Assembly (NCBI RefSeq): GCF_002573715.1
Contig: NZ_PDHM01000013.1
Coordinates: 62,001-126,000 of the forward strand
DNA: 64,000 nucleotides
Origin: Paenibacillus sp. EZ-K15
Lineage (GTDB): Bacteria; Bacillota; Bacilli; Paenibacillales; Paenibacillaceae
Direction of reading: 5' to 3'
Each line of letters starts with the position of its first letter. The stretch's first letter is position 1. Both the position numbers and the translations under genes were made by a program. The notes under the pieces are model-generated. The model saw nothing but the letters and a program-made list of their open reading frames with translations. It did no database searches and had not been told where the DNA came from. Shown here piece after piece: positions 33,774 through 42,026 of this stretch.

Positions 33774-35234
33774 ATGAGAGTATTATTACTGGATTTGGAT
33801 TCGACCAGGCCGGATCATTTAGGCTGTTATGGCTATCATCGGAATACGTCGCCGAATATTGACCGAATCGCGGCGGAAGGCGTGCGCTTTGACAATTACT
33901 ATACCTCGGATGCTCCATGTTTTCCTTCAAGAACCGCATTAATGACGGGTAAGTTCGGCATTCATAACGGTGTTGTGGGTCATGGAGGAACGGCTGCCGA
34001 TGTCCGGCATGAAGGCATGACCAGGGATTTCCGTGACAAGCTGGGGTCGGAGAGTTTTCCCGCTATATTCCGCCGGGCCGGCATGAAAACCGCCTTGATC
34101 AGTCCGTTTGGAGAACGTCATTCCGCCTGGACCTTCTATGCGGGCTTCAATGAAATGTATAATACAGGTAAGGGCGGCTTGGAGTCGGCGGAAGAAGTAT
34201 CTCCAGTCGTGCTGGATTGGCTGGATCGTAATGCCGATGAAGATAACTGGATGCTCTATGTGAACTTCTGGGATCCGCACACACCGTATCGCGCACCCCA
34301 GTCGCTGGGAAATCCTTTCGAGCATGAGCCGCTTCCCGATTGGATTACCGAAGAGGTGCTTCAGGAGCATCAGAAGAAGGTTGGCCCGCATGGGGTGAAC
34401 GAAATTAACATGTATAATAGTGAAGTTTCCCCTGATTTTCCGCGTCATCCCGGAGAGATCAGGACGATGGAGGATTTGCGGACGATGGTGGATGGCTATG
34501 ATTGCGGCATTCGGCATATGGACGAGCACATCGGCACCATTTTTGAGTTGCTGGAGAACAAGGGAGTAATGGATGATCTTATCGTCATCATTACCGCTGA
34601 TCATGGCGAGAACATGGGGGAGCTTGGGATTTATGGAGAACACGGAACAGCGGATCAGGGCACTTGCCGCATTCCGATGATTATTCGAGGGCCTGAGATC
34701 ATGAAGGGGGTAGCGGATCGCGAGCTCCACTATCATCTGGATCTTCTGCCTACGATGGCGGAATATTTGAACGTTGCACCGGTACGAAGCTGGGATGGCA
34801 TCAGTTATGCGGAGAGCCTGCGAAGCGGAAAAGGCAGCGGCAGGGAGTATTTGGTGGTCTCTCAATGCGCCCATGTCTGTCAGCGAAGCGTGCGGTTTGG
34901 AGAATGGCTCTACATTCGAACATATCATGACGGCTATCATCTGTTTGACAAAGAAATGCTGTTCCATATCACCGAGGATGTCCACGAGCAGGACAATCGG
35001 GCAGCTCAAAGACCGGATCTTTGCAGGGAGGCCGTATACCTTCTGAATGAATGGCATGATCTGATGATGTCCACGATGCCGTATGACGTGGACCCGTTGT
35101 GGACGGTCATGAAGGAGGGAGGACCTTACCATGCCAAAGGTCATCTGCCCCGGTATATCGAACGTTTGAAGAACACAGGCCGCGGGGAAGCCGTTCCGGA
35201 ATTGATGCGCCGCCACCCGCAGGAATTCGTATAA
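33774..35234 (+). CDS. Cys-type sulfatase (S1 family)
   Basis: A 486-residue alkaline-phosphatase-superfamily hydrolase. The N-terminal metal site LLDLDSTRPDHLGCYGY and the sulfatase signature CFPSRTALMTGKFG (C-x-P-S-R) are intact, with the second metal-site block TADHGENMGELGIYGEHG. The signature Cys must be oxidised to formylglycine, and the gene for a formylglycine-generating enzyme follows 80 bases later. No signal peptide is seen, so the enzyme should be cytoplasmic and act on imported sulfated sugars. The substrate is unknown; a divergent AraC regulator lies upstream. Confidence 0.92.
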   Translation: MRVLLLDLDSTRPDHLGCYGYHRNTSPNIDRIAAEGVRFDNYYTSDAPCFPSRTALMTGKFGIHNGVVGHGGTAADVRHEGMTRDFRDKLGSESFPAIFRRAGMKTALISPFGERHSAWTFYAGFNEMYNTGKGGLESAEEVSPVVLDWLDRNADEDNWMLYVNFWDPHTPYRAPQSLGNPFEHEPLPDWITEEVLQEHQKKVGPHGVNEINMYNSEVSPDFPRHPGEIRTMEDLRTMVDGYDCGIRHMDEHIGTIFELLENKGVMDDLIVIITADHGENMGELGIYGEHGTADQGTCRIPMIIRGPEIMKGVADRELHYHLDLLPTMAEYLNVAPVRSWDGISYAESLRSGKGSGREYLVVSQCAHVCQRSVRFGEWLYIRTYHDGYHLFDKEMLFHITEDVHEQDNRAAQRPDLCREAVYLLNEWHDLMMSTMPYDVDPLWTVMKEGGPYHAKGHLPRYIERLKNTGRGEAVPELMRRHPQEFV

Positions 35235-35314
35235 TATGATAGTAAAGTGAAGCAGGATAACCGCTCCGGTAGTGGTTGTCCTGTTCTCTGTATCAAGCAT
35301 AGGAGGAACCGAGC

Positions 35315-36298
35315 ATGGGAGAACAACATTCTTGTTGCGCTGGCGTGAGAGCGAAAGTGCAGTTGGGAGAAGCCGGTCCGAAGGATCATCAAGGCAGTCT
35401 AAGAGAAGGCCAAAATCATGACGAGTCTCATCCTGAGCTTCATTCCAACATGGTTATGATCCCTGGAGGAACGTTTACGATGGGCACGAATTCACATGAA
35501 GGGTTCCCGCGTGACGGCGAGGGCCCGGCTCGCAGCGTAACCGTCTCCGGATTTGAGATCTCGCCCCATGCCGTAACGAATGGGGAATTTCAACGTTTTG
35601 TGGAAGCCACCGGTTATGTAACGGAAGCGGAACGGTTCGGCTGGTCGTTTGTATTTGAACTGCTGGCTTCGGAGGAAACCAAGGCAAGAGTTGCACAAGT
35701 CCCGCAAGAAGTGCCTTGGTGGCTGGTGGTCGAGGGTGCATACTGGGCTGCACCCGAGGGAGCGGATTCGAGCATCGAAGACCGAATGGACCATCCGGTT
35801 GTACATATATCCTGGAACGATGCGGTTGTTTACTGCCATTGGGCCGGCGTGCGGCTTCCCACAGAAGCGGAATGGGAGTATGCGGCGCGCGGCGGTTTGG
35901 AAGGTAGGACCTATCCATGGGGAGATCTGCTGAAACAGGACGGAGAACATCAATGCAACATATGGCAGGGTAAATTTCCAGTTAAAAATAACGCAAGCGA
36001 CGGATACATCGGTACCGCGCCGGTGGATGCCTTTAAACCGAATGGTTACGGACTATATAACATGTCCGGCAACGTATGGGAATGGTGCGGCGATTGGTTC
36101 AGCCCGTCCTATCATCAAGTGACCTCGGCCATCCATCCGTTCTTTGGTGAGTCTACCGACAGAAGGTCGATGCGCGGCGGGTCGTACCTGTGCCACAGAT
36201 CCTATTGCAACCGGTACCGAGTCGCGGCACGCAGCGGGAATACTCCGGACAGCTCGACGGGGAATTGCGGTTTCCGTGTTGTGAGGGACAGGACGTAG
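35315..36298 (+). CDS. Formylglycine-generating enzyme (sulfatase maturase)
   Basis: A 327-residue FGE-sulfatase-domain protein. Typical blocks are NMVMIPGGTFTMGT, HPVVHISWNDAVVYCHWAG, RLPTEAEWEYAARGG, NVWEWCGDWFSP and the C-terminal MRGGSYLCHRSYCNRYR. The two cysteines in CHRSYC correspond to the copper-binding active-site pair of aerobic FGE. It oxidises the Cys of the CFPSR motif in the upstream sulfatase. Ribosome binding site AGGAGGAACC precedes ATG 35315. The pair makes a self-contained sulfatase module. Confidence 0.93.
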   Translation: MGEQHSCCAGVRAKVQLGEAGPKDHQGSLREGQNHDESHPELHSNMVMIPGGTFTMGTNSHEGFPRDGEGPARSVTVSGFEISPHAVTNGEFQRFVEATGYVTEAERFGWSFVFELLASEETKARVAQVPQEVPWWLVVEGAYWAAPEGADSSIEDRMDHPVVHISWNDAVVYCHWAGVRLPTEAEWEYAARGGLEGRTYPWGDLLKQDGEHQCNIWQGKFPVKNNASDGYIGTAPVDAFKPNGYGLYNMSGNVWEWCGDWFSPSYHQVTSAIHPFFGESTDRRSMRGGSYLCHRSYCNRYRVAARSGNTPDSSTGNCGFRVVRDRT

Positions 36299-36463
36299 AA
36301 TATGCCATCGATTGTACTGTAATTATGGAGTATTACACGGAAAGTACGCGCTATAAAACGCATATAAATGAATAAAGTTGCAAAAAAGATTGTAAAACGG
36401 AATGAAAACGAATATAATCGAGGTGTTAAGTGGAAAAATAATGAATGTTCAGGAGGGAAATGT

Positions 36464-37267
36464 ATGGTGCAAGATCAATCAGGAATGTTTGCCGAGGAAC
36501 GTCGTCAGAAAATTCTTGCTTTGCTGCATCAAGATAAACGGGTGATTGCCAAGGACTTGGCCGAGCGATTTGAAATATCGATTGATTCGATTCGTCGGGA
36601 TTTGACGATGATGGAGGAGCAAGGTTTACTCCAAAAAACGCACGGAGGCGCAATTCCCTTCATGAAAGTCAGGCAGCCGCCCGTGGCTCCGGAACAGCGG
36701 TATGGTGAAGGCTCACCGGAAGGGAATGCCATTGCTCAATTAGCCGTTTCATACGTCCGAGAAAAAGATACGTTATTCATTGGCAGCAGCTCGCTTACCT
36801 ATTTACTGCTGAAGCATCTTCCGGAGCAAATGCCCTTGACAATTGTGACCAACTGCATGCGTGTAGCAGAAGCTCTGCGCGCACGCGAGTGGATTGACAC
36901 CTATTTGATTGGTGGACGGGTGAAACCTTCCGGAAATATCACAGACGTGCTTGCTAACGAATTTATTCGTCAATTTAAATTTGATATCAGTTTCGTTAGT
37001 GGAGGCGGTATTTCCGATGAGGGAATATACATGGCTACTCCTGAAGTTGCCGCTTTTGGACGCGCGGTCTCTGCCGTATCCCGCCGCAGAATTGGCATGG
37101 CAACGCATCGGATTCTCGGACAGGATGGCTTTGCCAGAGCTGGCGCCGTCGAAGATCTGGATGTGTTAATTACCGATCAGAAGGCAGATCAGCAGGTTAT
37201 GGATCGGATCCAGGAGCTTGGCGTAAAGGTCATTGTGGCGAAAGCAGAAGAAGCTGCACCAAAATGA
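36464..37267 (+). CDS. DeoR-family transcriptional repressor
   Basis: ATG 36464 follows CAGGAGGGAAATGT; the frame extends 96 bases further without a ribosome binding site. The 267-residue protein has the DeoR winged HTH (about 10-65: ERRQKILALLHQDKRVIAKD, FEISIDSIRRDLTMMEEQG, KTHGGAI) and the DeoRC sugar-phosphate-binding domain (about 85-240, IGSSSLTYLLLKHLP, FVSGGGIS). No sugar gene adjoins it. It may regulate genes elsewhere or the upstream sulfatase pair. Confidence 0.9.
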   Translation: MVQDQSGMFAEERRQKILALLHQDKRVIAKDLAERFEISIDSIRRDLTMMEEQGLLQKTHGGAIPFMKVRQPPVAPEQRYGEGSPEGNAIAQLAVSYVREKDTLFIGSSSLTYLLLKHLPEQMPLTIVTNCMRVAEALRAREWIDTYLIGGRVKPSGNITDVLANEFIRQFKFDISFVSGGGISDEGIYMATPEVAAFGRAVSAVSRRRIGMATHRILGQDGFARAGAVEDLDVLITDQKADQQVMDRIQELGVKVIVAKAEEAAPK

Positions 37268-37318
37268 TGAACCATTCGATATAACTTTATAGATTGAAAA
37301 GGTAAGAGAGGTAGAAAC

Positions 37319-38320
37319 ATGATTCAGCTTCTTCTGCAAGCGCACTGGCCAGAGTGGAACGGTGACCTGGTTGATGGTCCTACGGGCTGGAACAATACGA
37401 CCCATTTTATTCATAACGAGCAGCGCCGCTCAGTCATGCGCATTTACAATACGCATCGAGACAAGGCAAGAATCGAATTCGAGTTTGCCGTTCTGGAATC
37501 GCTGCGGCGGGTGCCGCTGAGCTTTAAGATTCCCGCTCCTCTTCCTTCCGTGTCTGGCGATAGAATGGTTCGGGTTCAGGATGGGAGCGATCGTTATGCT
37601 TGCCTATTTGAATATATCGAAGGAGAACGTCCGGAAGAAGGCAGTACTCAAGCAGCGTATTCCTTCGGGGAGAAGACGGGGGAACTGATAAATGCTCTTG
37701 CGGCTTGTTCAATCGGAATGAGGCCAGTGTATCCGCCGTATTATGAGCTGCTTCAGTCTTATCCTACATGCAGCGAAGCGTTCATTCTAGATTTTTGCAA
37801 GCAGCCGCCATTGGAGTTCAAGGATCAAGGAGATGCGCTTTATATACTAAAAGAAGCATACGCTGATATTTGCAGCAGGCTAGAATCTCTAAAAAATCTG
37901 CCGAAGCAGCTGGTTCATGGCGATCTGAACCTTTCGAACCTGCTGGTAGACGCAGAGTACCCCCACACGGTCACCGCTTTGCTTGATTTTGAATTTTGCA
38001 CGAGGGATATACGAGCGATGGAGCCTGCGGTTGTCATCTCGGGATTTTTGGGAAGGGTGGATGAGAGGCAGGCCATCAGGCAGTTTTGCGAAGGATTTGC
38101 CAGTCGCGTACGGCTGAGCGCCGAGGAGGTTGGCGCGATTCCGGTTCTCATGCGCTTGCGTATGGTGGATGTATTTTTGCATTTTTTGAGCCGCTATCGG
38201 GAAGGGACCGATGAGTCTCATGTGTTAAAGGAACAGCTGGATATGCTGGCTGGCGGATTTAAGCGGATGGAATACAGCCAGGAGTGGCTGGGTGATGTGT
38301 TGTTTCAGTATTTGTTGTAA
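37319..38320 (+). CDS. Aminoglycoside phosphotransferase/choline kinase-fold protein
   Basis: A 333-residue APH-family kinase. The catalytic loop is LVHGDLNLSNLLVD with the conserved His-Gly-Asp and Asn, followed by the metal-binding Asp in ALLDFEFC. The nucleotide-binding N-lobe is weak. In Bacilli such proteins are often spore-coat-associated CotS-like or homoserine-kinase-like enzymes. The sequence does not fix the substrate, and antibiotic resistance should not be assumed. Ribosome binding site AGAGAGGTAG precedes ATG 37319. Confidence 0.82.
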   Translation: MIQLLLQAHWPEWNGDLVDGPTGWNNTTHFIHNEQRRSVMRIYNTHRDKARIEFEFAVLESLRRVPLSFKIPAPLPSVSGDRMVRVQDGSDRYACLFEYIEGERPEEGSTQAAYSFGEKTGELINALAACSIGMRPVYPPYYELLQSYPTCSEAFILDFCKQPPLEFKDQGDALYILKEAYADICSRLESLKNLPKQLVHGDLNLSNLLVDAEYPHTVTALLDFEFCTRDIRAMEPAVVISGFLGRVDERQAIRQFCEGFASRVRLSAEEVGAIPVLMRLRMVDVFLHFLSRYREGTDESHVLKEQLDMLAGGFKRMEYSQEWLGDVLFQYLL

Positions 38321-38340
38321 GGTATTGGCACATGAATCAG

Positions 38341-38373
38341 AAAAGCCCGGCTCTCTAAGAGACCGGGCTTTTT
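38341..38373. terminator. Bidirectional intrinsic terminator
   Basis: AAAAGCCCGG-CTCTCTAAGAGA-CCGGGCTTTTT between convergent genes. Confidence 0.88.
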
Positions 38374-38431
38374 CTGATGTTTTCTGAACATATTAACCGT
38401 AATTTGGGGAAGTAAGAGTTTCTAATCACGG

Positions 38432-39028
38432 TTATTTTTTCAGCAGATTAATATGGTCCAGCTCTGTGCTGCTGTTAAAGATGAACTCCAATTTGTAATC
38501 TCCCCGGTTGTAAGTGAGCTTGGTTTGCTTGATTTTTCCGGTTTTGAAAGTGGTTGTGGCATTCGGTGCAAACCAGTTCTGTTTCAGCATTTTCATAGTG
38601 ATGCCGCCGATGTTCGTCTGTCGTTCCACGTTCGTGCCAAAGTATCGCATCTCGCGGATTTTGTTCAGTTTATAGGAAAAGGCGTAGCCTGGATTCCCCA
38701 TGTTGGCCCCGTATTCATCGAAGGCATCGGCATCCTTGCCTGCCACGGAAGGCTCGCCAATTGCTTTATAAACGTCCTGCTTTGTGCTTTTACCGATCGT
38801 TAAACCGCTGACGGCACCAGGGAATTGTCCCTTTAATGCAGGTTTATAGAAGCTGTTGAGTGTCTTGAGCGCGTGCTCTGCAGCATAATCGCCGGCATTT
38901 GCTGCCGTGGCAGCTTCTGCTTGCTGCAGCGGAAAAACAGCATGATTTACGCCGATAGCACTTACGCCGAGGACTCCTGCCATAGTCAAGGTGATGATTG
39001 CTTTTTTTGCTGGTTGTTTCAAGTTCAT
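38432..39028 (-). CDS. Secreted YjgB-like protein (DUF4309)
   Basis: ATG at 39028 with AAAGGAGAGG upstream; eight codons of open frame beyond it are leader. The 198-residue protein has a signal peptide (KKAIITLTMAGVLGVSAIG, cleavage near AEAAT) and a DUF4309 domain as in B. subtilis YjgB: GLTIGKSTKQDVYKAIGEPS, YAFSYKLNKIREMRYFGTNV, LTYNRGDYKLEFIF. YjgB-like proteins are secreted, small and of unknown function. A single gene by its surroundings. Confidence 0.8.
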   Translation of the reverse strand: MNLKQPAKKAIITLTMAGVLGVSAIGVNHAVFPLQQAEAATAANAGDYAAEHALKTLNSFYKPALKGQFPGAVSGLTIGKSTKQDVYKAIGEPSVAGKDADAFDEYGANMGNPGYAFSYKLNKIREMRYFGTNVERQTNIGGITMKMLKQNWFAPNATTTFKTGKIKQTKLTYNRGDYKLEFIFNSSTELDHINLLKK

Positions 39029-39300
39029 GTTGTATCCTCTCCTTTGTAACAACTAATTACCACATGCGCTGTGCATCAAACAAGTGTGCCAGACTTATCT
39101 TCCCATGATAGTGGAAGCTAAGCGGCATTGGGTTACGATTCTGTGAAGATGAAATATCAGATTTGATACCGGGACGCGAAATCGATTTCAGCCCTCCATG
39201 AATGTTTCGTCGGGGAAAATGGGGTAATGATGCATGAGGTGATATGAATTATTGGAAAAATCGTGTAATCTATATAGAACCGACTTTTTCAGGAGGAATT

Positions 39301-40098
39301 ATGGAAACCGAATCATTACTCAAGGTAGAGCAGCTTGCTCTCAAAAAACACAAAATCTTCAAACAAAGCCATCTTCGTTACATCGCCCGCTCCATGCTCG
39401 CCAGCATGTTTATCGGCTTTGGCGTCATTGTTGCTTTTAAGACAGGCAACTTCTTTTATTTGGAGCATTCCCCTCTGACTTACCCGATGGCCGCCATTAC
39501 GTTTGGCGCGGCAATCATTCTAATTGCGTATGGGGGAGGGGACTTGTTTACGGGAAACACGTTCTACTACACGTATGCCGCTCTGCGCAAGAAATTAAGG
39601 TGGCTGGAGGTCGTCAAGCTGTGGGTCTTCAGCTACGCAGGGAATATCTTGGGGGCGTGCACGTTTGCGCTGCTGATTTTCTTAACGGGACTATTCATGG
39701 ATTCATCCGTGAACGGATTCCTGCTCGATGTGGTTGAGCACAAAATGACCACCCCGACGGTGCAGCTGTTTTTCAGGGCAATTCTGTGCAACTGGCTCGT
39801 ATGCCTTGCTTTTTTTATCCCGATGTCATTGAAGGGCGACGGGGCCAAAATGTTTGCCATGATGCTGTTTGTGTTCTGCTTCTTCATTTCCGGTTATGAG
39901 CACAGTGTTGCGAATATGTGCACCTTTGCCATTGCGCTTGTGCTGAATCATCCTGGTACGATTTCACTGGAGGGCGTACTGCATAACCTGATCCCGGTAA
40001 CGATTGGAAATTTGGTTGGCGGCGTGCTCTTGATGGGCTTTATGTATTATTTTGTGAACAAACCGTTTCTAGATGCCAAGGAATCCGCGGATGAATGA
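39301..40098 (+). CDS. Formate/nitrite transporter family protein (FNT)
   Basis: Start ATG 39301 with AGGAGGAATT directly before; an in-frame ATG 57 bases upstream is in the leader. The 265-residue protein has six membrane segments and the pentameric FNT pattern (ARSMLASMFIGFGVIVAFKT, FTGNTFYYTYAALRKK, NWLVCLAFFIPMS, FISGYEHSVANMCTFAIAL with the pore His in GYEHSVANM). These channels pass formate, nitrite or hydrosulfide. No formate or nitrite enzyme gene is adjacent, so the substrate stays open. Confidence 0.9.
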   Translation: METESLLKVEQLALKKHKIFKQSHLRYIARSMLASMFIGFGVIVAFKTGNFFYLEHSPLTYPMAAITFGAAIILIAYGGGDLFTGNTFYYTYAALRKKLRWLEVVKLWVFSYAGNILGACTFALLIFLTGLFMDSSVNGFLLDVVEHKMTTPTVQLFFRAILCNWLVCLAFFIPMSLKGDGAKMFAMMLFVFCFFISGYEHSVANMCTFAIALVLNHPGTISLEGVLHNLIPVTIGNLVGGVLLMGFMYYFVNKPFLDAKESADE

Positions 40099-40118
40099 AA
40101 CTAGAGAGGTTTATGCAG

Positions 40119-40149
40119 AACCCCAAACGCGAATGGGGTTAGTTTTTTA
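40119..40149. terminator. Intrinsic terminator between convergent genes
   Basis: AACCCC-AAACGCGAAT-GGGGTT with TTTTTT after. Confidence 0.8.
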
Positions 40150-40666
40150 ATAATGAGTACACCCGCGTATCGTGTGCGACGCCATTTTGATATATATATT
40201 GGCGTAGGATACCTTCCGCTTCAAAACCGAGTTTGGTCAGCAGCGCGTGGGACGCCTGGTTCTCGATAAAAACAACGGCACCGATGCGCGTCAGGCCAAG
40301 CTCCTGAAAACCATATGCGATGACGGCGGAAGCAGCTTCGCTTGCATAACCTTGCCCCCAGAATTCAGGATGTAATTCATATCCGATTTCGGCCCTCTTA
40401 TGCCGCGGAGACCATACGTTATACCCAATCGTGCCAATGAGACCTTGCGCGTCTTTCCTTTCGATACCCCATCGAATCCCGCGTTTCTCCTTGTAGTTGT
40501 TTGCGAAGAGCTCAACGATTTGAAGAGCCTGCTCGAGGGTAGTCAACGTGTCTTGTCCGTAATATCGAGTGACCTCATCATTCGAGAAGCAGCTATAGAT
40601 AGCCTCAGCGTCCTGATGTTGGATTTCCCGCAGCGTTAAACGTTTAGTCTTTAGTATTGGAAACAT
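40139..40666 (-). CDS. RimJ/RimL-type GNAT acetyltransferase
   Basis: A 175-residue GNAT protein. The pattern TKRLTLREIQHQDAEAIYSC at the start, IGTIGYNVWSPRHKRAEIGYEL and the acetyl-CoA loop GQGYASEAASAVIAYGFQEL, then LTKLGFEAEGILRQY at the C-terminus, is that of RimJ/RimL/spermidine-type acetyltransferases. The acceptor amine (ribosomal protein N-terminus, small molecule) is unknown. The reading frame ends inside the terminator region of the convergent FNT gene. Ribosome binding site GGGAGGAAG precedes the start. Confidence 0.88.
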   Translation of the reverse strand: MFPILKTKRLTLREIQHQDAEAIYSCFSNDEVTRYYGQDTLTTLEQALQIVELFANNYKEKRGIRWGIERKDAQGLIGTIGYNVWSPRHKRAEIGYELHPEFWGQGYASEAASAVIAYGFQELGLTRIGAVVFIENQASHALLTKLGFEAEGILRQYIYQNGVAHDTRVYSLLKN

Positions 40667-40830
40667 GTTCTTCCTCCCAGGTAGATATAGTAATCATTAT
40701 ATTGAGATTTATTTAGGAAGAGAAGATGGGCTCCTGACAGGGAGCTCTTATTTCGCGTTTGTATAAGAAATGATTTGAGAAAATGTATTGTTTGATCACA
40801 TGGAGTGAGATACAATGTTCCTGAACGAAA

Positions 40831-40851
40831 TGAGAATGATTATCATAATCA
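40831..40851. promoter_or_regulatory. Fur box upstream of the siderophore-binding lipoprotein gene
   Basis: Positions 40831-40851 read TGAGAATGATT then ATCATAATCA, close to the Bacillus Fur consensus TGATAATNATTATCA. It lies about 60 bases before the start codon. Confidence 0.85.
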
Positions 40852-40909
40852 GTATAGATAAAAAATCTCTTTCGTACCTTTTAACAACAGGCAAGGGGAG
40901 AAACGATTT

Positions 40910-41917
40910 ATGGCAAGGTCATATCCTAAGAGTACCCGATGGATGATAGCATTACTTGTACTGGTGATTGCTCTGGCTGGATGCGGAACACCGCAGGACA
41001 AGGAGGGTGCAGCACCTTCCGAGCAATTCACGGAAAAGGTGGGGGAGCAGGTCGCTCAGGACGATACAAAACAAGGGGCAGCTGATACCAAAATGATGAA
41101 GGATGAGTTCGGTGAGGTCGAAATACCAGTAAATCCGAAGAGGGTAGTAGGGATCTATCTGGAGGACTATCTGCTGGCTCTAGGAGTTACACCTGTTGTA
41201 CAGTGGTATCATCCAAGCTGGGGGAAACAGGATTACTTGGGGCTGGAAGTCCCGACCTTTGATATAACGGGAAGTATAGAATCGCTGCTGGAGGCAAGTC
41301 CGGATTTGATCATTGTCGACGGAGCAGCAGATTCGGCAAAATATGAGCTTTATTCCAAAATAGCTCCTACGTATCGGCTGCCAGAGTCCATCCTGCAGAG
41401 CCCAGCAGAAATTCTTGAGACGATTGGTGATGTTCTTGGCATTCCTGAAGAGGCCAAGCATGTACATAACGAATACACCAAGAAGATGGCTGATACCAAG
41501 GAAAAACTGGAACAGGCTGTGGGTGATGAGACAGTAGCCGTGCTCCGGTTAAATGTTGGGGATAAAACGCTTGCCCTTTTTGGCATTGATAACCGGTATA
41601 CCGGCAATATCTACAAAGAAATGGGCTTGACTCCGCATCCGTTTGCGAGAGATATGACGGAATTTCATGCCATACTATCCGAAGAGAAAATCCCTGAGCT
41701 GGATGCTGATCATATCATTATTTTTCCATCCAACGGCAATTGGGACTCGGAGGAGAATCAAGAAGCGATGCAAGTATTCGGCAGCCCGCTTTGGAAGTCG
41801 GTTCCCGCTGTTAAAAATGGACATGTATACAGGGCGGACAGAACTCATTGGCAATCGGGTGCCGTCACAGCCAATATGATGAAAGCCGACGATCTCTTGA
41901 AGTGGTTTGTCCAATAA
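40910..41917 (+). CDS. Iron-siderophore-binding lipoprotein, FeuA-like
   Basis: A 335-residue precursor with a lipoprotein signal peptide (lipobox LAGC) and a class III periplasmic-binding-protein fold (KRVVGIYLEDYLLALGVTPV, SPDLIIVDGAADSAKYELYS, VLGIPEEAKHVHNEYTKKMA). It is preceded by a Fur box, so it is repressed by iron. No permease or ATPase gene is next to it in the window. It must work with a transporter encoded elsewhere. Its binding domain is strikingly like that at the C-terminus of the AraC regulator that follows, suggesting a common ligand. Confidence 0.9.
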   Translation: MARSYPKSTRWMIALLVLVIALAGCGTPQDKEGAAPSEQFTEKVGEQVAQDDTKQGAADTKMMKDEFGEVEIPVNPKRVVGIYLEDYLLALGVTPVVQWYHPSWGKQDYLGLEVPTFDITGSIESLLEASPDLIIVDGAADSAKYELYSKIAPTYRLPESILQSPAEILETIGDVLGIPEEAKHVHNEYTKKMADTKEKLEQAVGDETVAVLRLNVGDKTLALFGIDNRYTGNIYKEMGLTPHPFARDMTEFHAILSEEKIPELDADHIIIFPSNGNWDSEENQEAMQVFGSPLWKSVPAVKNGHVYRADRTHWQSGAVTANMMKADDLLKWFVQ

Positions 41918-41940
41918 GGAGATGATCTCCGTATTGGAAT

Positions 41941-41985
41941 AGAAACAGGAAGCTGTCAACGGCGTTGACGAGCTTTCTGTTTCTT
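41941..41985 (+). terminator. Intrinsic terminator after the lipoprotein gene
   Basis: AGAAACAGGAAGCT pairs with AGCTTTCTGTTTCT around an inner palindrome GTCAACG-G-CGTTGAC. Confidence 0.75.
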
Positions 41986-42026
41986 TGCACTATGTATGAA
42001 TAGATTCTCGGGTAGGGGTAGATGAA

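Noticed and set aside
33939..35300. A 453-codon open frame antisense to the sulfatase gene
   Set aside because: It mirrors the codon structure of the sulfatase, has no ribosome binding site and no recognisable family, and overlaps the whole of a well-supported gene.
37319..38320. Reading the APH-fold protein as an aminoglycoside resistance gene
   Set aside because: The fold also covers many metabolic and spore-related kinases and nothing in the sequence or context indicates a drug substrate.
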